From Rhodospirillales bacterium 47_12_T64 (GTDB lineage: Bacteria > Pseudomonadota > Alphaproteobacteria > Kiloniellales > Kiloniellaceae), in assembly GCA_002162915.1 (NCBI GenBank), contig MABB01000039.1:1-6860 (forward strand): a DNA stretch of 6,860 nt. The letters run 5' to 3'. The position numbers were made by a program, and so were the translations under genes. The notes beneath the pieces were generated by a model. The model was not told where the DNA came from, ran no database searches, and worked only from the letters and a program-made list of their open reading frames with translations. Positions 1 through 5,339 of this stretch are shown here, piece by piece. Positions within the stretch are counted from its first letter, which is position 1. Every line of letters starts with the position of its first letter.

Positions 1-693
1 AGAAGATTTACCCGCATTTGGCGGGCCAACGATTGCGATAGAAAACCCTTCTCTCAAACGTTCTCCCCGGTGGCCATCTTCAAGATGTTGATTAACATCC
101 TTAATTAAATCAGCTATATTGTGTAATACTTGATCAGAAATCCCTTTGTCTAACTCTTCATCAGGAAAGTCAATTTCAGCTTCAAGATAAGCCAATATCC
201 GAACAAGTCGGTCTCTCCAACCATCTATAAGGCGAGAGAGCTCTCCATCCATTTGGCGTATTGCCTGTTTGCGTTGGGCTTCTGTTTCTGCCGCAATTAA
301 ATCAGAAAGTCCCTCGACCTCTGTCAGATCGAGTTTATCATTGTTAAATGCACGTCGAGTAAATTCCCCCGCTTCCGCCGGACGAAATCCGGAAATTTTT
401 GCCAATGCTTCAATAGCACCATTAACAACTGCCCTACCCCCATGTAAATGCAGCTCTACAACATCTTCACCGGTAAAACTTGCAGGTCCAGGAAACCAAA
501 GTCCAAGACAGCGATCAATTTCTGACCCGTCAACCGGGTCAGATAGTTTAATCAAGCTCGCTAAACGTGGTTTTGGGTGATGTGATGACATCGTTTCCCA
601 AACAGCTTTGGAGTTATCCCCGGATATTCTTATAACAGCCACACCAGCCTGACCCGGGGCTGTAGATAAGGCATATATTGTCTCAGACGCCAT
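1..693 (-). CDS. mnmE: tRNA uridine-5-carboxymethylaminomethyl(34) synthesis GTPase MnmE (TrmE), N-terminal part, cut by window edge
   Basis: MnmE is a GTPase that works with MnmG to install the (carboxymethyl)aminomethyl group on U34 of certain tRNAs, using a folate-derived one-carbon unit. The reading frame is open for 231 codons from ATG at 693-691 to position 1, so the 3' part lies outside the window and this is not a pseudogene. Visible family hallmarks are the folate-binding N-domain start (APGQAGVAVIRISG, residues 12-25), PASFTGEDVVELHLHGG (70-86), the RPAEAGEFTRRAF stretch (104-116) followed by KLDLTEVEG, then the helical region. The last residues visible are the Walker A/G1 motif GPPNAGKS (223-230). 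The G2-G4 motifs and the C-terminal Cys motif cannot be seen. No strong Shine-Dalgarno precedes the ATG, but the start matches the family. A candidate promoter lies at 727-755. It is co-oriented with the DUF6489-type gene 147 nt upstream. Confidence 0.96.
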   Translation of the reverse strand, partial: MASETIYALSTAPGQAGVAVIRISGDNSKAVWETMSSHHPKPRLASLIKLSDPVDGSEIDRCLGLWFPGPASFTGEDVVELHLHGGRAVVNGAIEALAKISGFRPAEAGEFTRRAFNNDKLDLTEVEGLSDLIAAETEAQRKQAIRQMDGELSRLIDGWRDRLVRILAYLEAEIDFPDEELDKGISDQVLHNIADLIKDVNQHLEDGHRGERLREGFSIAIVGPPNAGKSS

Positions 694-726
694 ATTCACT
701 ACAATTCAGATATCATTGGAACTGGC

Positions 727-755
727 ACAATAAGCACGCACTATAGCCACGTCAA
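727..755 (-). promoter_or_regulatory. Candidate sigma70-type promoter for mnmE
   Basis: Reading the minus strand, TTGACG (750-755) is separated by 17 nt from TATTGT (727-732). That is 5/6 and 4/6 matches to the -35 and -10 consensus at ideal spacing. Transcription would start near 720, giving a leader of about 27 nt before the mnmE ATG. A competing -10-like TATAGT at 740-745 has no matching -35. This is prediction by eye only, and mnmE could also be read through from the gene upstream. Confidence 0.4.
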
Positions 756-839
756 AGCCGTTTCCTACATAGCTGCACTGATGATTACTTATGGCCTGCC
801 AGGATTTTTTTATTCTCTTTTTTCTTTTTATTTCTCTTA

Positions 840-1100
840 TTATTTTTCTGGGTCATTTCCTTTGGGAGAGAACTGTGACCAGAACATTTTTTGCATCTGG
901 TCCAATCCCTTCATTGAATCAGGTGCTGAACTTGGCATCCAGGATTTCATCAAAGCTTCAGGATCACTTGTCTGAATCATTTCCGTCATTTTTTTACGAA
1001 TCTCAGCCATAGCCTCTTCCTGCAAGCTGCTTACATCGGGAAGCCCTAAGAACTTGCGAGCTTCTTCAGGGGTACAATCTACATCTACCGTAAACTTCAC
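840..1100 (-). CDS. DUF6489-type small protein of unknown function
   Basis: This is an 86-residue soluble protein with no signal peptide or membrane segment. It begins MKFTVDVDCTPEEARKFLGL, the N-terminal signature I associate with the DUF6489 family of Alphaproteobacteria. A short beta-like start leads into the CTPEEARKFLGLPDV motif (residues 9-23), then a charged helical stretch with EEAMAEIRKKMTEMI (about 28-42), and an aromatic C-terminal motif LDQMQKMFWSQF (about 66-77). That last motif recalls the helical tails of phasin-like proteins, but the resemblance is weak. The start is GTG (1098-1100), preceded by a good Shine-Dalgarno GGGAG at 1108-1112 with 7-nt spacing. The gene is co-oriented with mnmE. 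No function is established that I can name. Family assignment is from memory of the N-terminal signature. Confidence 0.85.
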   Translation of the reverse strand: MKFTVDVDCTPEEARKFLGLPDVSSLQEEAMAEIRKKMTEMIQTSDPEALMKSWMPSSAPDSMKGLDQMQKMFWSQFSPKGNDPEK

Positions 1101-1179
1101 GTCTTTACTCCCGTTCTCATACCAAAATTCATCAATCGAGGGGAACTTAACTCCACTCGTTTAAAGTTTTACTAGCATC

Positions 1180-1185
1180 ACTATA
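1180..1185 (-). promoter_or_regulatory. Candidate -10 element upstream of the DUF6489-type gene
   Basis: TATAGT on the minus strand matches 5/6 of the -10 consensus. Transcription from it would start about 73 nt before the GTG start. The region 16-18 nt upstream (TTTCTT and its shifts) is a poor -35. If real, the promoter lies directly downstream of the parS-like site at 1209-1224, so ParB bound there could affect it. Weak prediction. Confidence 0.2.
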
Positions 1186-1208
1186 GAGAGCAATAAGATT
1201 TAAAGAAA

Positions 1209-1224
1209 TGTTTCCCGTGAAACA
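1209..1224. promoter_or_regulatory. parS: parS-like centromere site (ParB-binding palindrome)
   Basis: The 16-mer TGTTTCCCGTGAAACA differs at one position (C for A at base 7) from the widely conserved parS palindrome TGTTTCACGTGAAACA. Its arms TGTTTC and GAAACA are perfect inverted copies. It lies in the noncoding spacer between the PAP2 gene and the DUF6489-type gene, upstream of mnmE. In Alphaproteobacteria parA and parB usually follow mnmE, mnmG and rsmG, and functional parS sites cluster near parAB and the origin. From this I infer a chromosome-segregation site where ParB nucleates. A 15/16 match by chance in under 7 kb is very unlikely. Neither parB nor a second site is visible in this window. 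Confidence 0.82.
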
Positions 1225-1259
1225 CACCGTCATACACAGAAATTAACACTCGAATTTTA

Positions 1260-2003
1260 TCAAAATTTACCAGTAAAGCTTTGAATTATTTCAATTTTAA
1301 GTAACTTTTTAACCACTATTTTTACCCAGGTAAGGAGAGGGCTATAGATAATCCAAACAGCTATTAAACCCGCCAATCCCATACCGCCAATCCAAACATC
1401 ACCAAACCAATGTCCACCTCCAACCATCCGTGGTGTCGCATTAATCAGTGCAAAAATTGATAAAACCAGCCCATATTTTTGACCAAAGTACCGCCAGGCC
1501 AATATAGCAGAAACAAAAGAAATGGCAGCGTGATCACTTGGGAATGACTTTCTGGTGCCCGTTTTTACCTCTAACCAGCTAACCAGATCATTTATGTTTA
1601 CAAAAGGTGTCAGTACCTGAGAAGGACTCTGGTGATAATAATGTTCAAATCCTCGAGATATTATCACCATGATCAACACAACAGAAATTACCAGAAGCAG
1701 AACTCTCGACAAACGTTCTGCAAAATTACTTTCGGGATTTTTTACAAGATAAATAAGACAAACAGTTCCTAGAAAAATGGCACTAAAGCTATCAAAAAAT
1801 CGACTGTTTGTTATGGCCCAATAGCCATTCCAGATATCCCTGCCTTCTTGAAGAGATCCATTAAGCGTAAAAAAGATAGTTTCATCCCAGGGGGTTTTGA
1901 AATCGTTTCCGAAAAAAACTACAATTACTGCTATAAATATAGCGTTCCAAAGTATAAGTTTTTTTAAATTCCAAGTTGAAGTTTCTATCTCGGTATTTCT
2001 CAA
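1260..2003 (-). CDS. PAP2-superfamily membrane phosphatase with degenerate first motif
   Basis: This is a 247-residue inner-membrane protein with about six hydrophobic segments (near residues 17-32, 74-88, 101-116, 160-173, 176-190, 203-220). PAP2 enzymes remove phosphate from lipids such as phosphatidate, undecaprenyl diphosphate or lipid A through a phospho-histidine. Motif 2 is FPSDHAA (154-160; His158 as general acid), and motif 3 is R192-x5-H198-x3-D202, the nucleophile triad. Motif 1, usually K-x6-RP, reads R117-x6-HQ followed by SPS (126-128), so the canonical Lys, Arg and Pro are all replaced. The substrate cannot be assigned. The start is TTG at 2001-2003, with AAGG about 9 nt upstream. 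An in-frame TAA at 2016-2018 rules out a longer N-terminus, and the next Met is residue 112. It is divergent from ogt. Confidence 0.88.
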   Translation of the reverse strand: MRNTEIETSTWNLKKLILWNAIFIAVIVVFFGNDFKTPWDETIFFTLNGSLQEGRDIWNGYWAITNSRFFDSFSAIFLGTVCLIYLVKNPESNFAERLSRVLLLVISVVLIMVIISRGFEHYYHQSPSQVLTPFVNINDLVSWLEVKTGTRKSFPSDHAAISFVSAILAWRYFGQKYGLVLSIFALINATPRMVGGGHWFGDVWIGGMGLAGLIAVWIIYSPLLTWVKIVVKKLLKIEIIQSFTGKF

Positions 2004-2036
2004 TTTTGGATGCCTTTAACAAAGAAGATGATGTTT

Positions 2037-2042
2037 ATTATA
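2037..2042 (-). promoter_or_regulatory. Candidate -10 element for the PAP2 gene
   Basis: A perfect TATAAT on the minus strand lies about 34 nt upstream of the TTG start. Transcription would begin near 2030, giving a short leader. No good -35 hexamer is present at 16-18 nt (AGGTAT, GAGGTA, TGAGGT), so it would be weak or activator-dependent if real. Confidence 0.3.
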
Positions 2043-2055
2043 TTTCAAGCCATAG

Positions 2056-2085
2056 TTCATACCTCAGCTATATCTGACGTATAAA
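2056..2085 (+). promoter_or_regulatory. Candidate promoter for ogt(-qor)
   Basis: TTCATA (2056-2061) and TATAAA (2080-2085) are separated by 18 nt, with 4/6 and 5/6 consensus matches. They lie in the divergent spacer upstream of ogt, and the leader would be about 68 nt. The element overlaps the region that would also hold the minus-strand PAP2 promoter, so the two may compete. Prediction by eye. Confidence 0.3.
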
Positions 2086-2159
2086 GCTAATATCGATCTG
2101 ACGAGAGATTATGTTAGTAATGGCCTAAGTTCATCGCCTCTACAATCAGGAACAGAGTT

Positions 2160-2663
2160 ATGCATCAGCTGACATTTTTATCTCCTCAGGGATATCTGAA
2201 TATTTGTGAAGATGACAATAAAATTATCTCTTTGAACTGGGTTGATGATACTGAGACTAAAAACAAAGATGAAACCGATCTTTTGCTCCAATGCAAAAAA
2301 CAGGTTCTGGAGTATTTTGAAGGTAAAAGAACATCTTTTGATAATTTACCCCTCAGCCCTAAAGGTACGGAATTCCAACGAAATGTATGGAAAGCTCTCT
2401 ATGAAATCCCTTATGGAAAAGTAAAAACTTATGGGGATATAGCCCGAGAAGTAAGCTCCGTAGCCAGAGCTGTAGGGGGGGCCTGTGGTGCTAATCCGAT
2501 CCCAATTATTATTCCTTGCCACCGCGTTATTGCCGGAAATCAAAACCTGGGCGGATTTTCTGGCGGACAAAAGGGCCAGGGTGGTAAATCAAAGAAAGAA
2601 TTACTCTTTATTGAAGGGTTTGAGATGTTTGAGGATAAACAACCCGGCCTGCCAGGTTTATGA
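2160..2663 (+). CDS. ogt: Methylated-DNA--[protein]-cysteine S-methyltransferase (O6-alkylguanine repair)
   Basis: This is a suicide repair protein that transfers methyl or alkyl groups from O6-alkylguanine (and O4-alkylthymine) in DNA to its own cysteine. The 167-residue length fits the Ogt/MGMT family. The N-terminal domain (about 1-65) is the variable ribonuclease-H-like part. The C-terminal active domain begins at GTEFQRNVWKALYEIPYGKV (69-88). It contains Tyr91, the arginine-finger Arg103 in VARAVGGA, Asn112 of the Asn-hinge, and the catalytic PCHRV with Cys120. GGFSGG (131-136) and the helix ending in IEG (151-153) follow. The loop after GGFSGG carries a Gly/Lys-rich stretch a few residues longer than in E. 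coli Ogt. There is no Ada-type regulatory domain. AGGAA at 2148-2152 is 7 nt before the ATG. qor follows 70 nt downstream on the same strand. Confidence 0.95.
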   Translation: MHQLTFLSPQGYLNICEDDNKIISLNWVDDTETKNKDETDLLLQCKKQVLEYFEGKRTSFDNLPLSPKGTEFQRNVWKALYEIPYGKVKTYGDIAREVSSVARAVGGACGANPIPIIIPCHRVIAGNQNLGGFSGGQKGQGGKSKKELLFIEGFEMFEDKQPGLPGL

Positions 2664-2733
2664 TAAACTTAAATAATAACAATAATCGTGAGGTAAAAGC
2701 TTCTCGATATCAAAGCAGGAGTGAATAGACACC

Positions 2734-3717
2734 ATGAACAAAGCTGTCCGATTTTATAAGTACGGTGGCCCTGAAGTCCTGAAATATGAAGACGTCGAAG
2801 TTGGCGCTCCGGGAAAAGGTCAAATTCGCCTTAAACAAACAGCTATTGGTTTGAACTTTATTGATGTTTACCATCGTACAGGACTTTACCCACAGAGCTC
2901 ATTACCTTCTGGAATAGGTTTGGAAGCGGCAGGCATAATTGAAGAAATCGGGTCCGGTGTCACAGATTTACACATAGGAGACCGGGTTGCTTATGGTACT
3001 GGACCTATTGGTTCTTACGCAGAACACAGAATTATTCCCGCTGATAAGGTAATACTTATACCAGAAAGAATTTCAGATAATCAGGCCGCATCAATGATGC
3101 TTCAGGGAATGACAACTGAATATCTGATCAGAAGGACCTACTGCGTACAACCAGGAGATACGGTTCTTTTTCATGCTGCAGCGGGTGGAGTCGGATCAAT
3201 AGCAATCCAATGGCTTAATTCTCTCGGTGCTACAGTGATTGGAACAGTCGGATCTGAAGAAAAAGCTGAAATTGCCAAATCCAAAGGTTGTCATCATACC
3301 ATCAATTACAAAACTGAAAACTTTGTCGATCGGGTAAAAAAAATTACCGATGGTAAAGGGGTGAATGTTGTTTATGATTCCGTTGGCAAAGATACCTTTA
3401 TGGGATCACTTGACTGTCTCAAGGTTCGGGGAACAATGGTAACCTTTGGTAATGCTTCTGGACCAGTACCAGCAATGGAGCCCCTCATTCTCAATGGAAA
3501 AGGTGGTCTTTATCTTACAAGACCAAGCTTAGCTCACTATTGTGGAACCCATGATGAAATGGTGGCCTCTGCAACGTCACTATTTGACGCCGTTTCATCT
3601 GGATCAATCAAGATAGAAGTCAACCAGAGCTATTCTCTGTCAGAAGCCATTGTTGCTCACCAGGATCTTGAAGCACGAAAAACCACCGGATCAACCATCC
3701 TAATCCCAGAGCATTAA
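2734..3717 (+). CDS. qor: NAD(P)H:quinone oxidoreductase, zeta-crystallin/QorA-like (MDR superfamily)
   Basis: This soluble medium-chain dehydrogenase/reductase is predicted to reduce quinones with NADPH, probably by one electron as in QorA/zeta-crystallin. At 327 residues it equals the length of E. coli QorA. The N-terminal GroES-like domain (about 1-125) has the NFIDVYHRTGLYP segment (41-53) and the quinone-oxidoreductase signature GLEAAGIIEEIGSGV (62-76). It lacks the zinc-ligand cysteine and histidine pattern of alcohol dehydrogenases. The Rossmann domain carries the nucleotide motif AAAGGVG (148-154). The C-terminus ends in the conserved-looking LEARKTTGSTIL (312-323). ATG at 2734 has an AGGAG at 2717-2721 with a rather long 12-nt spacing. 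It is probably transcribed with ogt and ends at a strong terminator. The quinone substrate is inferred from family only. Confidence 0.93.
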   Translation: MNKAVRFYKYGGPEVLKYEDVEVGAPGKGQIRLKQTAIGLNFIDVYHRTGLYPQSSLPSGIGLEAAGIIEEIGSGVTDLHIGDRVAYGTGPIGSYAEHRIIPADKVILIPERISDNQAASMMLQGMTTEYLIRRTYCVQPGDTVLFHAAAGGVGSIAIQWLNSLGATVIGTVGSEEKAEIAKSKGCHHTINYKTENFVDRVKKITDGKGVNVVYDSVGKDTFMGSLDCLKVRGTMVTFGNASGPVPAMEPLILNGKGGLYLTRPSLAHYCGTHDEMVASATSLFDAVSSGSIKIEVNQSYSLSEAIVAHQDLEARKTTGSTILIPEH

Positions 3718-3741
3718 TTAAAAGGTTTTCTATAGCAAAAC

Positions 3742-3772
3742 AAAAAAGGGTCGCTAAATGCGACCCTTTTTT
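3742..3772. terminator. Bidirectional intrinsic terminator between qor and rho
   Basis: The perfect GC-rich stem GGGTCGC (3748-3754) pairs with GCGACCC (3760-3766) around a 5-nt loop, TAAAT. It is flanked by A6 (3742-3747) and T6 (3767-3772). Each strand therefore has a stem followed by a U-run, so it can end both the plus-strand qor transcript and the minus-strand rho transcript. It lies 24 nt after the qor stop and 21 nt beyond the rho stop. Confidence 0.95.
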
Positions 3773-3793
3773 ATTCAAACCAACTAAAGCTAG

Positions 3794-5050
3794 TTAGTTA
3801 TTCATAGAATCAAAGAATTCTTCGTTATTTTTTGAAGTCTTAAGTTTCTCGACAAGGAATTCAACCGAATCTGTAACACCCATTGGGGTCAGAATTCGAC
3901 GTAGAACCCACATTTTACCAAGAGTATTTTTCTCAACCAACAGCTCTTCCTTACGTGTACCAGATTTACTGATGTCAATCGCAGGATAAGTCCGTTTATC
4001 GGATAGTTTACGGTCAAGAACGATCTCTGAGTTACCAGTCCCTTTGAATTCCTCAAAGATAACCTCATCCATACGGCTACCCGTATCGATAAGAGCCGTT
4101 GAGATAATTGTCAGACTGCCACCCTCTTCAATATTACGAGCAGCACCAAAGAAGCGCTTAGGACGCTGTAGAGCGTTCGCATCAACACCACCGGTTAGAA
4201 CCTTACCTGAACTTGGAACAACGGTGTTGTAGGCCCTTGCAAGACGCGTAATGGAGTCTAAAAGGATCACAACATCCTTTTTGTGCTCAACAAGGCGTTT
4301 TGCTTTCTCAAGAACCATTTCAGTGACCTGAACGTGGCGATGTGCTGGTTCATCAAATGTAGAACTGACAACTTCACCCTTCACAGAGCGGGCCATGTCT
4401 GTCACTTCCTCTGGCCGTTCATCGATAAGAAGAACGATAAGGAATACTTCTGGATGATTGGTCGCGATTGAGTGCGCAATATTCTGCATCAGAACCGTTT
4501 TACCGGTTCTTGGCGGCGCTACGATCAAGGCACGCTGACCTTTACCCAGTGGTGTAACCAAATCAATGACACGGGTCGTCATATCTTTGGAAGCTGGGTC
4601 GTCAATTTCCAGGTTGAGTTTTTCATCCGGATACAACGGCGTCAGATTATCAAAATTAATCCTGTGACGAGAAGATTCTGGTTGATCAAAATTAATCGAG
4701 TTTACTTTTAGAAGGGCAAAATAACGCTCACCATCTTTAGGAGCACGGATTTGACCCTCAACTGTATCCCCTGTTCGCAAACCAAATCTGCGTACCTGGC
4801 TAGGACTGACATAGATATCATCAGGTCCTGGCAGATAATTTGATTCGGGCGCACGAAGGAAGCCAAATCCATCTTGAAGAATTTCTAAAACACCAGAGCC
4901 AAAGATAGGCACATCGTTCTCAGCCATTTGTTTAAGAATGGCGAACATCATGTCCTGCTTACGCAGGGTGCTGGCGTTCTCGATTTCAAGCTCTTCGGCA
5001 AGCTTCAACAGCTCGGCGGGGCTTTTTAGTTTGAGATCTTGTAAGTTCAT
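3794..5050 (-). CDS. rho: Transcription termination factor Rho
   Basis: Rho is a hexameric RNA-dependent ATPase/translocase that ends transcription at untranslated C-rich RNA. At 418 residues it is essentially the length of E. coli Rho (419). The helical N-domain (1-45, [15 protein letters not shown]) precedes the cold-shock-like primary RNA-binding domain (about 50-118), with RNP1-like GFGFLR (61-66) and [13 protein letters not shown] (77-89). The RecA-like ATPase core carries Walker A APPRTGKT (178-185), DERPEEV (210-216), Walker B VILLD (261-265), the Q-loop segment [11 protein letters not shown] (280-290) and the R-loop KGTGNSE (336-342). No insertion or damage is seen. The ATG at 5048-5050 fits the family, and an in-frame TGA at 5069-5071 blocks extension. 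There is no recognisable Shine-Dalgarno. The start lies in an ATGA overlap with a 22-codon upstream ORF. Transcription probably starts near 5250, giving a leader of about 200 nt. Confidence 0.98.
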   Translation of the reverse strand: MNLQDLKLKSPAELLKLAEELEIENASTLRKQDMMFAILKQMAENDVPIFGSGVLEILQDGFGFLRAPESNYLPGPDDIYVSPSQVRRFGLRTGDTVEGQIRAPKDGERYFALLKVNSINFDQPESSRHRINFDNLTPLYPDEKLNLEIDDPASKDMTTRVIDLVTPLGKGQRALIVAPPRTGKTVLMQNIAHSIATNHPEVFLIVLLIDERPEEVTDMARSVKGEVVSSTFDEPAHRHVQVTEMVLEKAKRLVEHKKDVVILLDSITRLARAYNTVVPSSGKVLTGGVDANALQRPKRFFGAARNIEEGGSLTIISTALIDTGSRMDEVIFEEFKGTGNSEIVLDRKLSDKRTYPAIDISKSGTRKEELLVEKNTLGKMWVLRRILTPMGVTDSVEFLVEKLKTSKNNEEFFDSMNN

Positions 5051-5115
5051 ATGATGGAAAGGTTCAGTTCAGTCGGAAATAAATATTGAACGGGATGATT
5101 TTCAGAATGCAACAT
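5047..5115 (-). CDS. Candidate 22-codon leader ORF overlapping the rho start (ATGA)
   Basis: An ATG at 5113-5115 opens a 22-codon frame (begins MLHSENHP, ends LNLSII). Its TGA at 5047-5049 overlaps the rho ATG (5048-5050) in an ATGA junction. Such overlaps commonly couple translation of two genes, which would explain the missing Shine-Dalgarno of rho. Against it, the small ORF has no clear Shine-Dalgarno of its own (an AAGGGG lies too far upstream), and a chance frame of this length is quite possible. A leader peptide gene (rhoL) is known upstream of E. coli rho. I see no sequence similarity to assert here. Confidence 0.3.
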   Translation of the reverse strand: MLHSENHPVQYLFPTELNLSII

Positions 5116-5263
5116 ACAAGTTAAGAATTATACAAGGCCCCTTGATAGTTCACAGGGCCAATATTCAGACGCGTCTTAACGTTCAACTGTAATGCTACAT
5201 ATTCTAAAGATAGGGCAACGGACCAAAAGGAGAGGCCCGCATTCGTTAGCGGGGTGAATTATA
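5051..5263 (-). other. rho 5' leader region (untranslated leader with two stem-loops)
   Basis: The stretch between the promoter -10 box and rho is unusually long and structured. A hairpin of CCCGC (5236-5240) with GCGGG (5249-5253) and an 8-nt loop would lie at the extreme 5' end of the transcript. A second, GGCCC (5136-5140) with GGGCC (5155-5159), encloses 14 nt that could pair further through TGA/TCA. Neither is followed by a U-run, so they do not look like intrinsic terminators. A second TATAAT (5127-5132, minus) could be an internal -10 but has a poor -35. Autogenous attenuation within the rho leader is established in E. coli. I infer the same type of control here, without proof. Confidence 0.5.
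5204..5242 (-). CDS. Candidate 12-codon leader ORF at the 5' end of the rho transcript
   Basis: An ATG at 5240-5242 opens the short frame MRASPFGPLPYL with a TAG at 5204-5206. The start codon sits in the loop of the 5'-terminal hairpin, only about 8 nt from the predicted transcription start, so translation would have to be almost leaderless. The peptide has three prolines in 12 residues, a composition that could slow ribosomes. No Shine-Dalgarno is present. It may be chance. Confidence 0.2.
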   Translation of the reverse strand: MRASPFGPLPYL

Positions 5264-5284
5264 GTACCTCAAAAAGGAAGTCAA
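5258..5284 (-). promoter_or_regulatory. Sigma70-type promoter for rho
   Basis: On the minus strand TTGACT (5279-5284, 5/6) precedes a perfect TATAAT (5258-5263) with a 15-nt spacer, a little shorter than the 17-nt optimum. It lies 55 nt after the hemJ stop codon. No terminator is visible between hemJ and this promoter, so rho may be transcribed both from here and by read-through from hemE-hemJ. The transcription start would fall near 5250, at the base of the CCCGC/GCGGG hairpin. Confidence 0.6.
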
Positions 5285-5339
5285 GTAAAAGAATTCCCAA
5301 ACATTTCATTTTAACGAGATAAATTTAGTAACAGAAAAG

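Noticed and set aside
269..580. Plus-strand open frame of 103 codons
   Set aside because: It lies antisense within mnmE, whose minus-strand protein is clearly recognisable; the plus-strand product is low-complexity Ser/Pro-rich and matches nothing known.
589..605. CGTTTCCCAAACAG as a possible second parS
   Set aside because: It matches only part of one arm, is not palindromic, and lies inside mnmE coding sequence.
1..693. mnmE as a broken gene
   Set aside because: The frame is intact up to the first base; it is cut only by the window boundary.
781..1012. Two overlapping plus-strand frames with a hydrophobic start
   Set aside because: The Phe/Leu/Ser-rich start is produced by the pyrimidine tract at 802-852, and the rest is antisense to the DUF6489-type gene. 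No supporting ribosome-binding site or family motif.
2346..2570. Minus-strand 74-codon frame, and plus-strand 60- and 63-codon frames in the same area
   Set aside because: All are alternate-frame shadows of ogt, which has the full active-site motif set.
793..2657. 11-mer GGCCTGCCAGG occurring at 793-803 and 2647-2657
   Set aside because: Several 11-mer repeats are expected by chance in a window this size, the second copy is inside the ogt coding end, and the flanks do not match. The internal CCTG/CAGG palindrome has no room for a hairpin loop.
2656..2672. AT-rich palindrome around the ogt stop codon (GTTTAT G ATAAAC)
   Set aside because: A one-base loop cannot form a hairpin terminator, and there is no GC stem or T-run; qor is close enough to be co-transcribed.
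4044..4711. Three plus-strand frames of 62-79 codons
   Set aside because: Antisense to the highly conserved ATPase core of rho; they reflect codon bias, not genes.
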